A stretch of DNA of 30,405 nucleotides from JACDDK01 sp038198445 (GCA_038198445.1 JBBPZZ010000059.1:1-30405); one strand, 5' to 3'; positions 9,101 through 16,016 are shown, counted from the first letter of the stretch. A program made the numbers and translations. Notes: a model not told the origin generated them from the letters alone.

Positions 9101-9350
9101 AAACCTGCTCGGCCTCTCGCGGATAAAGGTCCTCGGTCGTGAGGTCGGCGCCACGGCCGTTGCCTACCGGGCCGGGACGCTCAGTATCTCGGGCGTGACG
9201 GCTGGCGCGGCGGCGCCGGCGCTCTTGCGTAGGGCGACGGGTGGCGTGGCCGGTGGGCGCGCCGGGAGGATCACGGTCAGCGGTTCCGGACTCGGGCCGG
9301 TGGAGGTGGCGGAGGCGGCGCTGCGGGCGCTGCCGGGCTCCGTGCTATAA
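6186..9350 (+). CDS. mfd: Transcription-repair coupling factor Mfd
   Basis: A 1054-residue ATPase that removes RNA polymerase stalled at lesions and recruits UvrA. The N-terminal part is the UvrB-like module (VGERQRALHSM, RGGIVDVFSS). The RNA-polymerase interaction domain starts near residue 397 (LKTGDLVVHATQGIGRFEGL). The RecG-like translocase follows, with Walker A GDVGFGKTE near 550, DEEQRFG near 650, TATPIPRTMQ near 675 and QLRGRIGRS near 820. The TRCF C-terminal domain runs from about 915. E. coli Mfd is about 1150 residues, and the shortfall is at the extreme N-terminus. The GTG at 6186 follows an in-frame stop at 6180, so no upstream start is available. Its stop overlaps a TATAAT that may drive the next gene. 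Confidence 0.97.
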   Translation: MFGKTQMRSLRAPRRVRGYLAASNERPVLLAAATEEDAERYARDVRCFTGEAVVHLPSRDVVYGDVFDPPVTRVGERQRALHSMGEARVVVAGPLALMERTPLHEPFVLSDGVELELDAALERLVSLGYERVDRISRHGEFAVRGGIVDVFSSTRRSPVRIEWWGDEIESVRAVSLATQRVVRELETVTLYAAREGDLAGLAATNEDYPEDARRGVRVPGLDCLLLDLNPVSAKDLLPEGMETWLEEPLERIPEDVEGIVRDLYDEELPDPGLRFVGDEEGEVVSAPPVTGFSSSLREAARRLGSLTDDSIAVFIACGSTGEAKRTVYAFGEIHRQVREAERADAGLPPGIYAVPGEIEESFTYPEGGIAVIRRDTLLGRRKARGGRPGRTFTSFADLKTGDLVVHATQGIGRFEGLVAKEVLGATRDYMQVGYRGGDTLFVPYEQMEFLHKYIGGEGTRLDKLGGSTWAAVTDRVRGRVKALAGELLQLYAARAAAPGLSFPEDGEWERELEESFPHQETPDQEAAIAAVKADMQSPHPMDRLVCGDVGFGKTEVAVRAAFKAALAGKRVMMLAPTTILVQQHFRTFNERLDKFAVRVESLSRFSTPAERKKVLAGFAAGEVDILIGTHALLGAEVRPKSLGLIIVDEEQRFGVKHKERLKEFKTSVDVLTLTATPIPRTMQMGLASLRDISIIETPPAGRRSILTHVGPYEEDLTKRAIEREVDRGGQVFFVHNRVYSIEDVADMLRELVPGVRFVTAHGQMPERALEDVMRRFLDREADALVTTTIVESGLDVATANTLIVDRADMMGLAQLYQLRGRIGRSTSQAYAYLFAPLGATPESQKRLEALMDFTELGSGFAIAMRDLEIRGAGNLLGSEQSGHIAAVGFEMYLQLLEEAVEQAKGQPREREEARPVIVELPLDAYLPPEYVMDEIERVDLYRRASGLRALVEADDLAEELTDRFGELPEPARNLLGLSRIKVLGREVGATAVAYRAGTLSISGVTAGAAAPALLRRATGGVAGGRAGRITVSGSGLGPVEVAEAALRALPGSVL

Positions 9351-9351
9351 T
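9343..9351 (+). promoter_or_regulatory. Extended -10 promoter overlapping the mfd stop codon
   Basis: TGCTATAAT is an extended -10 element (TG, one base, perfect TATAAT) whose TATAA overlaps the TAA that ends mfd. It lies 44 bases before the TTG start of the foldase gene. No clear -35 box is seen, which extended -10 promoters can do without. It would let the foldase, and perhaps eno-pyk, be transcribed independently of mfd. Confidence 0.45.
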
Positions 9352-9394
9352 CCGGCGATCTTTAGCGTCTAATACAGCGAGGTTTCCGGTCGTC

Positions 9395-10453
9395 TTGATT
9401 AAGCCGTTTATCAATAAAGCGTGGGTTGTCGCGTTCATGGCCCTTGTAGCGTTCGCGTTGGCGGGATGTAACGCCGCGGACCCGGTAGCAAACCAGCCCT
9501 CGGGGGCGCAGAAGATCGCCACCTACGATGGGGGAGAGATCACCCAGGGCGAACTACAGGAGCAACTCGATACCTTTGCCCAGCAGAGCGGCGCCGGCAA
9601 GATATCGTCGGACTCGCCGCAGTACCAGGCGGCTGTATCTCAGGTGATGCCGCAACTCATCGGGCTGGAGATGGCGAAGGCTTATGCGAAGGACCACAAC
9701 ATAACCGTCTCCGAAAAAGACGTGGATAAAGAGATATCCAAGATCAAGGACCAGATCTCCCAGCAGGCCCAGTCTCAAGGCCAAAACCTCGGCAAGGAAG
9801 AAGCCTTTAAACAAGCCCTCAAGGGGGCCAACCTGACGGAGAGCCAGCTCCGAAACGACATCCGCGAGAACCTCCCCGTACAGAAAGTACAGGAGAAGGT
9901 CGCCGGTGACGCGAAGGCGTCCGATAAAGATGTCAAGAAATACTACGATCAGAACAAGGAGTCCCAGTTCACCACGCCCGCGCAGCGCTGCGTCCGGCAC
10001 ATCTTGTTGAACAAGGACCAGAAGCAGAAGGCCGAGGACGTAAAGAAGCAGCTAGAGAACGGCGGGGACTGGAAGAAGCTCGCCAAGGAGGACTCGCAAG
10101 ACCCCGGTAGCGCCGACAAGGGCGGCGACCTCGGCTGCCAGGCCAAGGGCGCCTACGTTCCCGAGTTCGAGGACGCGGTTTTCAAGGCAAAGAAGGGGGA
10201 GATCGTTGGCCCGGTGAAGACCCAGTTCGGGTACCACGTCATCCAGGTGACGGACATCAAGTCCGAGAGGGTCGCGCCACTCAAAGAGGTGTCATCCGGA
10301 ATAAAGGATCAGCTCTCACAGGAGGAGCAATCCAAAGAGTTTCAGAAGTGGATCGAGGACCAGCAGAAGAAGCGCCACCTGAAGTTTGTCAACGGCTACG
10401 GCCCGAACTCCGCGCCGAAGAGCGGGGCCGGAGGAGAGACGACCGGCGGATAG
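9395..10453 (+). CDS. PrsA/SurA-like peptidyl-prolyl isomerase lipoprotein
   Basis: A 352-residue secreted foldase. The N-terminus is a lipoprotein signal: Lys/Asn-rich start, hydrophobic core, then lipobox LAGC with Cys25 as the lipidated residue. Residues ~45-185 form the SurA/trigger-like helical chaperone region, very rich in Gln and Lys. Residues ~195-290 are a parvulin rotamase domain (RHILL, GGDLGCQAKGAYVPEFEDAVF, GPVKTQFGYHVIQV). It should sit on the outer face of the membrane and assist folding of exported proteins. The TTG at 9395 is preferred because the next ATG (Met15) would remove the charged n-region of the signal. The C-terminal tail is Gly/Ser-rich. Confidence 0.9.
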   Translation: MIKPFINKAWVVAFMALVAFALAGCNAADPVANQPSGAQKIATYDGGEITQGELQEQLDTFAQQSGAGKISSDSPQYQAAVSQVMPQLIGLEMAKAYAKDHNITVSEKDVDKEISKIKDQISQQAQSQGQNLGKEEAFKQALKGANLTESQLRNDIRENLPVQKVQEKVAGDAKASDKDVKKYYDQNKESQFTTPAQRCVRHILLNKDQKQKAEDVKKQLENGGDWKKLAKEDSQDPGSADKGGDLGCQAKGAYVPEFEDAVFKAKKGEIVGPVKTQFGYHVIQVTDIKSERVAPLKEVSSGIKDQLSQEEQSKEFQKWIEDQQKKRHLKFVNGYGPNSAPKSGAGGETTGG

Positions 10454-10562
10454 ATTTTCGGCCGGCGAGGAACCGGGTAAACGTAGCGTGACGCTCCAAT
10501 AGGGCGTACAGTTACAGGGTGTAATTAATGCGTCTGTAAGCGGCAAGGGAGGAAGACTGCTA

Positions 10563-11858
10563 ATGACGGAGATCGTGGCTGTACACGGACGAGAGATCCT
10601 GGATTCCAGGGGCAACCCGACGGTCGAGGTGGAGCTCGCCACGGCGAGCGGTTTCGTGGGCCGGGCTTCGGTCCCCTCGGGAGCTTCAACGGGGCAGAAC
10701 GAGGCCGTGGAGCTTCGTGATGGGGACAAGGGCCGGTACGGCGGCAAGGGAGTACGCAACGCCGCCGAGAACGTGGACGGAGAGCTGGCGCAGGTCGTCA
10801 TCGGGATGGATGCTACCGACCAGCGGGCGTTGGACCTCGCCATGATCGAAGCCGACGGCACGGACAACAAGGGCCGCCTCGGCGCCAACGCGATGCTCGG
10901 CGTCTCGCTGGCGGCGGCGAAGGCCGCGGCTGAGTCCGCGGCGCTGCCGCTGTATCGCTACCTGGGTGGAGCCGGGGGCTACACACTGCCGGTCCCCTGC
11001 GCCAACATCCTCAACGGTGGCGAGCATGCGGCGAACAACGTGGACTTCCAGGAGTTCATGGTCGTGCCGGTTGGCTTCGACAGCTTCGCGCAGGCGCTAC
11101 GGGCCGTCTCCGAGGTCTATCAGGGCCTGAAGAAACTGCTCGCCGAGAAAGGACTGTCGGGAGGTATCGGAGACGAAGGCGGCTTCGCCCCGGATCTGGA
11201 AGACAACGGCGCGGCGCTCGGTCTCATGTCCGAGGCGATAGAGCGCAGCGGGTACGCGTTGGGGGATCAAATGGCGTTCGCCCTCGATCCGGCGGCCTCG
11301 GAGTTCTATGAAGACGGCGCGTACAACCTGGCCGGCGAGGGCAAGACGCTCTCCCGCGAGGAGATGGTGGATTACTATGCGCGTCTGTGCGACCAGTACC
11401 CGATCATCAGCATAGAAGATGGTCTCGCGGAGGATGACTGGGAGGGGTGGGCCGCGATCACGGAGCGCCTGGGTGAGCGCGTGCAGCTCGTCGGTGACGA
11501 CCTTTTCGTGACCAACAAGGAAATCCTGGCGCGGGGCATTCGAGAGGGCGTGGGCAACTCTATATTGGTGAAGGTCAACCAGATCGGGACGCTTACGGAG
11601 ACGTTCGAGACGATGGACCTGGCGCACAAGTCCGGCTATACGACCATGATCAGCCACCGCAGCGGCGAGACGGAGGACTCGACGATCTCGGACCTGGCCG
11701 TCGCCGTGAACGCCGGACAGATCAAAACCGGCGCACCGGCCCGCGGGGAGCGCGTCGCGAAGTACAACCAGCTCTTGCGTATAGAAGAGGCTCTTGGCAC
11801 ATCGGCTTTCTATCCCGGACGCGTGGCGTTCAACCCCAAGATCAACAAGGGAGCATAG
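10563..11858 (+). CDS. eno: Enolase (phosphopyruvate hydratase)
   Basis: A 431-residue cytosolic glycolytic enzyme converting 2-phosphoglycerate to phosphoenolpyruvate. Motifs are complete: SGASTG in the substrate loop, GDEGGFAPDL (catalytic Glu), SIEDGLAEDDWEGW (Mg ligands), GDDLFVTN, the catalytic Lys in LVKVNQIGT, and SHRSGETED. Length is standard. The start ATG has GGGAGG about 8 bases upstream. It sits two bases before pyk, so the last two ATP-generating steps of glycolysis are co-transcribed. Confidence 0.98.
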   Translation: MTEIVAVHGREILDSRGNPTVEVELATASGFVGRASVPSGASTGQNEAVELRDGDKGRYGGKGVRNAAENVDGELAQVVIGMDATDQRALDLAMIEADGTDNKGRLGANAMLGVSLAAAKAAAESAALPLYRYLGGAGGYTLPVPCANILNGGEHAANNVDFQEFMVVPVGFDSFAQALRAVSEVYQGLKKLLAEKGLSGGIGDEGGFAPDLEDNGAALGLMSEAIERSGYALGDQMAFALDPAASEFYEDGAYNLAGEGKTLSREEMVDYYARLCDQYPIISIEDGLAEDDWEGWAAITERLGERVQLVGDDLFVTNKEILARGIREGVGNSILVKVNQIGTLTETFETMDLAHKSGYTTMISHRSGETEDSTISDLAVAVNAGQIKTGAPARGERVAKYNQLLRIEEALGTSAFYPGRVAFNPKINKGA

Positions 11859-11860
11859 GG

Positions 11861-13285
11861 GTGCGTCGGACCAAGATAGTAGCGACCCTCGGTCCCGCTA
11901 CCTCCTCCGAGGAGTCGATAAGGGCGCTGATCGAGGCTGGGGTGGACGTAACCCGGTTTAACTTCAGCCACGGCGACCACAACACGCATCTCAAGAATGC
12001 CAAAACCGTGCGGGATACCGCGAATGAACTGGGTCGCAACGTGGCGATCCTGCAGGACGTTCAGGGACCAAAGATCCGAACGGGCGACGTGGCGGACGGC
12101 ACGGAGCTGGTGGAGGGCAGTAGGATCGTCCTCGCGCCGGGAGACTTCCTGGGCGACGCGAGCCGGCTGGCTACCTCCTACGACCGGCTCGCCGACGATG
12201 TGGACCCCGGCGACCGGCTTCTTATAGACGACGGTCTCCTCGGTCTGAAGGTGGAGAGCATCGAGAACGACGAGGTCATCTGCGAGGTCATCGAGGGCGG
12301 CCCGGTCTCCTCTCACAAGGGACTCAATTTCCCCGACTCCTCTCTCTCCATAACCGGCCTGACCCCGAAAGACATCGAGGACCTGCGTTTCAGTATGGAG
12401 GAGCTTCATCCGGATTGGGTGGCCGTTTCGTTTATCCGCACTGGAGACGAGGTTCGCGAGGTCAAGGAGCGAATAGAGGAGTTCGGCGGGAACGCGCCCG
12501 TCATCTCCAAGATAGAGAAACACGAGGCCATAGACAACATCGAGGACATCATCCAGGCTTCGGATGGGATCATGGTCGCCCGTGGAGACCTGGCGGTGGA
12601 GCTATCGGCGGAACGGGTCCCGATAGAGCAGAAGCGGATGATCGCCCGCTGCCGCCGGCTCGGCAAGCCCGTCATCGTCGCCACGCAGATGCTTGACTCG
12701 ATGATCCGGAACCCGCGCCCAACCCGCGCCGAGGTTTCCGACGTCGCGAACGCCATCTTCGACCGGGCCGATGCGGTCATGACTTCGGGCGAGACGGCCG
12801 TCGGACGTTACCCCGTACAGACCATCCGGCAGATGGACATTATTTGCCGGGCCGCCGAGGGTGCTATCAACTACGGCCAGGACATCCCCTCCTCCGCTTC
12901 TTGGGGACGGGGCGACCGCTACGACGCCGTGACCCACGCCGCCTGCGAGCTGGCCGAAGACCTGGAGACCGAGGCGATCCTTACCTCGACCCAGACGGGC
13001 CTCTCGGCCATCCGGGTGGCCCGCTTCCGGCCGCCGAACAAGATTTTGGCCGTGAGTCCCATAGAACATACCGTCCGAATGCTGGCGCTGGTTTGGGGCG
13101 TCACCGCCATACAGGGCGAGCAGGGCGGTACTTTCGAGAAACGCTTCCAGTTGTCCGTGGAAGCGGCGCGGGCCGCCGGAAAGCTGGAAGATGGAGAAGA
13201 GATCATCTTCACCGGAGGCATAGCGGGGTCTCTACCGGGCTCGACTAACGTGCTCCAGGTCCACACGGTGGGTCAGGACGGATAG
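11861..13285 (+). CDS. pyk: Pyruvate kinase
   Basis: A 474-residue enzyme transferring phosphate from phosphoenolpyruvate to ADP. It starts MRRTKIVATLGPATSS with the usual RFNFSHG and GPKIRTG motifs. The active-site region is ISKIEKHEAIDNIEDII and DGIMVARGDLAVEL, followed by the signature MLDSMIRNPRPTRAEVSDVAN and SGETAVGRYPV. The C-terminal allosteric domain is full length. GTG start, two bases after eno. ftsB-like follows after six bases, giving a tight housekeeping operon. Confidence 0.97.
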   Translation: MRRTKIVATLGPATSSEESIRALIEAGVDVTRFNFSHGDHNTHLKNAKTVRDTANELGRNVAILQDVQGPKIRTGDVADGTELVEGSRIVLAPGDFLGDASRLATSYDRLADDVDPGDRLLIDDGLLGLKVESIENDEVICEVIEGGPVSSHKGLNFPDSSLSITGLTPKDIEDLRFSMEELHPDWVAVSFIRTGDEVREVKERIEEFGGNAPVISKIEKHEAIDNIEDIIQASDGIMVARGDLAVELSAERVPIEQKRMIARCRRLGKPVIVATQMLDSMIRNPRPTRAEVSDVANAIFDRADAVMTSGETAVGRYPVQTIRQMDIICRAAEGAINYGQDIPSSASWGRGDRYDAVTHAACELAEDLETEAILTSTQTGLSAIRVARFRPPNKILAVSPIEHTVRMLALVWGVTAIQGEQGGTFEKRFQLSVEAARAAGKLEDGEEIIFTGGIAGSLPGSTNVLQVHTVGQDG

Positions 13286-13291
13286 AATCAG

Positions 13292-13582
13292 GTGAACCTG
13301 TCCCGGCGGAGCCTGAGACCTCTATGGGTCATGCTCTACGCGGCCTTCGTCGGTGTCCTGCTCGCCTCCTATGTGCAGCCGCTGCGGGAGATCGTCCAGA
13401 ACCGGGCCGATCTCCCCGTACTCGAAAGCAAGCTCCACGAAGCGGACATACACAATACCTCGCGGCAGCGTCTAAGCGAAGAACTAAAGACTCCCGCCGG
13501 AATAGAACGCGCCGCACGGGAACGGTACGGAATGATCCGTCCTGGCGAGAAAGTCTACGTCTTGCCCAAAGCCGGTGAGTGA
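13292..13582 (+). CDS. FtsB/DivIC-family septum formation protein
   Basis: A 96-residue bitopic membrane protein: short basic N-terminus, one membrane helix (about residues 12-30), then a coiled-coil stretch and the conserved family tail TPAGIERAARERYGMIRPGEKVYVLP. It should act in the divisome, bridging FtsL and FtsQ partners. Its location just after enolase (here eno-pyk) and before DUF501 is the usual actinobacterial order. The gene overlaps the DUF501 gene by eight bases. Confidence 0.85.
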   Translation: MNLSRRSLRPLWVMLYAAFVGVLLASYVQPLREIVQNRADLPVLESKLHEADIHNTSRQRLSEELKTPAGIERAARERYGMIRPGEKVYVLPKAGE

Positions 13583-14000
13583 TCTCGGCGCCGTGGCCCG
13601 CCAACTCGGCCGCGAACCGAAACCGTTTCAGGTAGCGGCCCGGTGTCCGTTCGGAGCGCCGAGCGTCATAGAGAACGAAAGCCGGCGCAACATGCCGACG
13701 ACCTTCTGGATCACCTGCCCCTCCCTCGACACCGCCATCGCCCGCGTCGAGGCGACGGGCGGTGTGCGCCAGGCCCACAAAGAAGTCGGTGAAGATGCGG
13801 TCGAAGAGATCCACGCCGCCCATCAGGTCCGCTACGGAACACGGGTCGCGGGGGTAAGAGAGGGAGGCTACGTCAAGTGTCTCCACGCATTCACCGCCCT
13901 CCACCTCGGAGGAGCCATCCCAAACCCCGTGGCCGAATGGACCATGGAGCGCCTCGAAGATCCGTATCCGAAAGACTCCTGCTGTACCGTCGAGGACTAA
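13575..14000 (+). CDS. DUF501-family protein
   Basis: A 141-residue cytosolic protein with the recognisable DUF501 blocks: VARQLGREPKPFQVAARCPFGAPSVIEN, PTTFWITCPSL, RVEATGGV and the end block VKCLHAFTALHLGGAIPNPVAEW. It has conserved cysteines and histidines that could bind metal. Function is unknown. It is translationally coupled to the ftsB-like gene (GTG start inside that gene's end), an association conserved in actinobacteria, which hints at a role linked to division or the cell envelope. It is the last gene of the housekeeping block. Confidence 0.85.
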   Translation: MSDLGAVARQLGREPKPFQVAARCPFGAPSVIENESRRNMPTTFWITCPSLDTAIARVEATGGVRQAHKEVGEDAVEEIHAAHQVRYGTRVAGVREGGYVKCLHAFTALHLGGAIPNPVAEWTMERLEDPYPKDSCCTVED

Positions 14001-14009
14001 AAAGTTAGC

Positions 14010-14018
14010 TGCTATACT
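14010..14018 (+). promoter_or_regulatory. Extended -10 promoter before the tRNA half
   Basis: TGCTATACT (TG, one base, TATACT; 5 of 6 matches to TATAAT) ends 12 bases before the first base of the tRNA-like 5' half, so transcription would start a few bases before it, the normal arrangement for a tRNA gene. It now probably transcribes the broken tRNA half, the HNH frame and the intact tRNA-Leu as one unit. Confidence 0.45.
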
Positions 14019-14030
14019 CGCATTGCTTAC

Positions 14031-14065
14031 GGGGGCGTAGCCCAATTGGCAGAGGCAGAGGACTT
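14031..14065 (+). pseudogene. Orphan tRNA 5' half, broken at the anticodon
   Basis: The sequence has a 7-base acceptor strand GGGGGCG, a D arm that folds as GCC/GGC around AATTGGCAGA, and the 5' anticodon strand ending GGACTT. After that, tRNA identity is lost: no matching anticodon 3' strand, T stem or acceptor 3' strand CGCCCCY follows. It aligns with the 5' half of the intact tRNA-Leu at 14503, sharing GGGGGCGT, GGCAGA and the terminal GGACTT, with about 26 of 35 positions alike. A proper tRNA promoter sits upstream. I infer this is the original 5' half of a tRNA gene that was split between anticodon bases 34 and 35. Confidence 0.65.
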
Positions 14066-14086
14066 TCGACCGAGGGACTTTTGCAA

Positions 14087-14092
14087 AGAAGG
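14087..14092 (+). promoter_or_regulatory. Ribosome binding site of the HNH gene
   Basis: AGAAGG lies six bases before ATG 14099. It decides this start over the in-frame TTG at 14081, which has no Shine-Dalgarno match. Confidence 0.5.
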
Positions 14093-14098
14093 TTCAAG

Positions 14099-14538
14099 AT
14101 GCGTGGTCCGTACAAGAACAGAAGATCAGAGTACGCCAAGGCGATCGAGTTGCGGAGGTCCGGGTATGGATACAGAAGCATCGCCACTGAAATAGACGTA
14201 CCCTGGAGAACCGGGTGCGGCTGGGTAAAGCACATCCCACTTGACAAACGCGCGGCTTACGACAATGCTATCGAGCGCAAGAAGAGGAAGGCTTTCCCCG
14301 TCGGGAAGAGCGCGATCCGTCTGAGGCTCATAGAAGAACGTGGTGGCGTTTGCCAGGCTTGCGGTCTAGAAAATGGTTTGGTGAGCCGATAGCGCTGGAG
14401 ATGCACAGGAAGAACGCGGACGGAGAATACATAAGGGACAACGTTGTTCTCCTCTGTCCCAACTGTCATAGTATTACCGATACCTGGAGGAACAAGAAGC
14501 GCGGGGGCGTGGCGGAATGGCAGACGCAACGGACTTAA
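14099..14538 (+). pseudogene. HNH homing-type endonuclease with N-terminal HTH, frameshifted
   Basis: Frame one (14099-14392) encodes a basic helix-turn-helix region (YAKAIELRRSGYGYRSIATEI, then VPWRTGCGWVKHI) and the first zinc knuckle of an HNH domain (ERGGVCQACGLEN). It then stops. Continuing in another frame from about 14374 gives WFGEPIALEMHRKN, DNVVLLCPNCHSIT and a basic tail, the rest of the HNH domain. Expected family text around the break is CGLxxWxGxPIxLE, so loss of one base in GAAAATGG (14369-14376) explains everything. The usual His-His pair reads His-Arg (MHRKN), which may also impair catalysis. The restored frame runs 33 bases into the tRNA-Leu gene and ends on TAA 14536-14538, the tRNA's anticodon. 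The gene is visibly AT-richer than its neighbours. Confidence 0.7.
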
Positions 14539-14585
14539 AATCCGGTTCCTGAAAAGGAGTGTGGGTTCGAGTCCCACCGCCCCTA
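14503..14585 (+). tRNA. tRNA-Leu(UAA)
   Basis: An 83-base type II tRNA. Acceptor GGGGGCG (14503-14509) pairs with CGCCCCT (14578-14584, one G-U at the end), discriminator A14585. The D arm is GCG/CGC around GAATGGCAGA. The anticodon loop is CTTAAAA with anticodon TAA at 14536-14538. A long variable arm (GGTTCCTGAAAAGGAGT region) marks a leucine or serine class tRNA. The T arm is GTGGG TTCGAGT CCCAC. CCA is not encoded. It lies directly behind the HNH frame, whose end overlaps its 5' half. Confidence 0.93.
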
Positions 14586-14603
14586 CTGAGAAAATGGCTG
14601 CAA

Positions 14604-14630
14604 TATAAAGAAAAAGGCTCCTGTGGAGCC
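14604..14630 (-). terminator. Rho-independent terminator for the minus-strand membrane-protein gene
   Basis: On the minus strand, GGCTCC-ACA-GGAGCC (14616-14630) is a perfect 6-bp hairpin followed by TTTTTCTTT (14615-14607). It lies 11 bases past the stop of the 14642-15037 gene. On the plus strand the hairpin has no T run, so it should not stop the tRNA transcript efficiently. Confidence 0.75.
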
Positions 14631-14641
14631 AATGGGTAGTC

Positions 14642-15037
14642 TTAACCGTGGGAATGACAGAGCCTATGAGTTTTTGTCTCCGTATTAGCCGTCGCGCCGC
14701 GGTCAGATGGGTAAATGGCCCGATCAAGGCCGAAGCTAAACACGAAGCTGCTCCTCGCTCCTCCACACCCTCTGTAATTCGCGCCTGGCAAACTGCCAGA
14801 CTTATCCGAGACTGTTCCGGTTTGTAATTGAAGGAGTACCGCACCCGACGAGCCAACCGACATTATAGCAACGACCGAAACAATGGCGGCCATGTATGCT
14901 AACTGCGTCCTGGTGAAAAGGTCGTTGCGCACCCGGCTCGCAATGTCGGACATCGCCACGAACCAGAGTGCGATCACCACGAAGACACCCAGTAACCACA
15001 GAACGGATTCAAGGATGGAAACCGCGTCGGCCGTCAT
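14642..15037 (-). CDS. Small membrane protein of unknown function
   Basis: I do not recognise this 131-residue protein. It has two hydrophobic stretches, roughly residues 9-29 (SVLWLLGVFVVIALWFVAM) and 48-72 (MAAIVSVVAIMSVGSSGAVLL), separated by a basic loop, then a polar C-terminal half rich in Gly, Ser and Arg. Two things support it as a real gene: the membrane-protein composition, and the intrinsic terminator just beyond its stop. The Shine-Dalgarno region is weak (GGAG very close to the ATG). It may be transcribed with the GntR gene 101 bases upstream or on its own. Confidence 0.45.
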   Translation of the reverse strand: MTADAVSILESVLWLLGVFVVIALWFVAMSDIASRVRNDLFTRTQLAYMAAIVSVVAIMSVGSSGAVLLQLQTGTVSDKSGSLPGANYRGCGGARSSFVFSFGLDRAIYPSDRGATANTETKTHRLCHSHG

Positions 15038-15138
15038 ACTCCAGGCTGCTCCATAGCTCCGGGGACCATGCGCTTCTTACACGCCCCGGTCAAAGCCGCG
15101 ACGGGTCGTTTGGGCTCGGACAGATGACCATACGTTCG

Positions 15139-15900
15139 CTATCGACGAGAACCGTTTGTTAAAGTATCGTCCGGGTCGATTTTCGGAGCGGCGTTCTGGT
15201 AGACTTCGTAAGCCATCCGCAGGTGGTCCTTCATACGAGATTTTGCCAGCATCTCATCCTGGTCTAGGATGGCCTCGTAGATTAGCCGGTGCTGGTCTTG
15301 AGAGATCCCCTTCGCTTCCGGCAAGATGTAGTGTTCGGCCAGCGTTTTGACAGTCATATGTATGGAGAGCATGAATAAGCTGAGCAGTCTGTTCTTCGAA
15401 GCCTTCGCGATGGTCGTGTGAAATGTTATGTCCGGGAAGTAAGCGTCAAAGTCCTTGTACTCGTCACTCTCAATGATACTCTGCATCTTTGCGAGATCCT
15501 GCTCCGTACGTTGGACTGCGGCCATTCCTGCTACCGGTACCTCTATGGCTTCCCGCGCTACCCACAATTCCTCTAGCGAAAGCTCATGCACGTCAAGCAG
15601 CAAAGATATGGAATCTATTAGATACTCCGCCACCCCCGTGCCGTCTAAAGGCTTGACGAAGGTTCCGCCCGTTGGCCCTGTAGAACTTTCCAGCACGTTC
15701 AGCGCTTCTAATACCTTGAGCGCTTCCCGCACCGTCGGCCGGCTGACACTAAGTTGGCGAGCCAAGTCAGTCTCCGGGGGTAACCTGTCGCCCGGACGCA
15801 ACTTCCCGGCAGAAATAGCCGTGCGGATACTCGCAACTATCTGCTGATAAGTCTTTGTCTTCCTGGGCCCGTCCGCGACCATATTTTGAGGTATTCGCAT
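15139..15900 (-). CDS. GntR/FCD-family transcriptional regulator
   Basis: I take ATG 15900 (253 residues, MRIPQNMVADG), which has a strong GGGAGGAG just upstream; a longer frame to 15987 adds sequence unlike the family. Residues ~15-82 are the winged helix (YQQIVASIRTAISAGKLRPGDRLPPETDLARQL, then VSRPTVREALKVLEAL). The C-terminal FCD domain carries a metal/ligand site in the pattern Asp...His (DITFH), His (QDQHRLI) and His (KDHLRMA). FadR-subfamily proteins bind short palindromes as dimers and usually release DNA when a carboxylate or related metabolite binds. It is divergent from the MFS permease. A matching palindrome lies between them and three more lie in front of other cluster operons, so I infer this is the cluster's local regulator. 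Confidence 0.88.
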   Translation of the reverse strand: MRIPQNMVADGPRKTKTYQQIVASIRTAISAGKLRPGDRLPPETDLARQLSVSRPTVREALKVLEALNVLESSTGPTGGTFVKPLDGTGVAEYLIDSISLLLDVHELSLEELWVAREAIEVPVAGMAAVQRTEQDLAKMQSIIESDEYKDFDAYFPDITFHTTIAKASKNRLLSLFMLSIHMTVKTLAEHYILPEAKGISQDQHRLIYEAILDQDEMLAKSRMKDHLRMAYEVYQNAAPKIDPDDTLTNGSRR

Positions 15901-15902
15901 GG

Positions 15903-15910
15903 CTCCTCCC
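15903..15910 (-). promoter_or_regulatory. Ribosome binding site fixing the GntR start
   Basis: GGGAGGAG on the minus strand sits two bases before ATG 15900, with the GGAGG core about four to five bases away. It favours this start over the upstream in-frame ATG at 15987. Confidence 0.6.
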
Positions 15911-16016
15911 AAGAGAGCGGCTACGCTATGCACAGTTGGGTACTCTAATGTGCGTCTAATTATGTACCTGGCCAAGACGAGGCACACCCAATTAAATCAG
16001 AAAAGCTCAGTATGCC

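Noticed and set aside
10485..10495. AGCGT-G-ACGCT inverted repeat before eno
   Set aside because: A one-base loop cannot form a hairpin; too short to be called an operator without other copies.
14066..14502. Group I intron in a tRNA-Leu(UAA) gene with an HNH ORF
   Set aside because: The break after base 34 is the classic intron site, but the downstream tRNA has a complete 5' half, and I see no group I core (P3-P7) in the insert, so splicing is not needed or supported.
15901..15987. 29-residue N-terminal extension of the GntR regulator
   Set aside because: The sequence is unlike the family and a strong ribosome site precedes ATG 15900.
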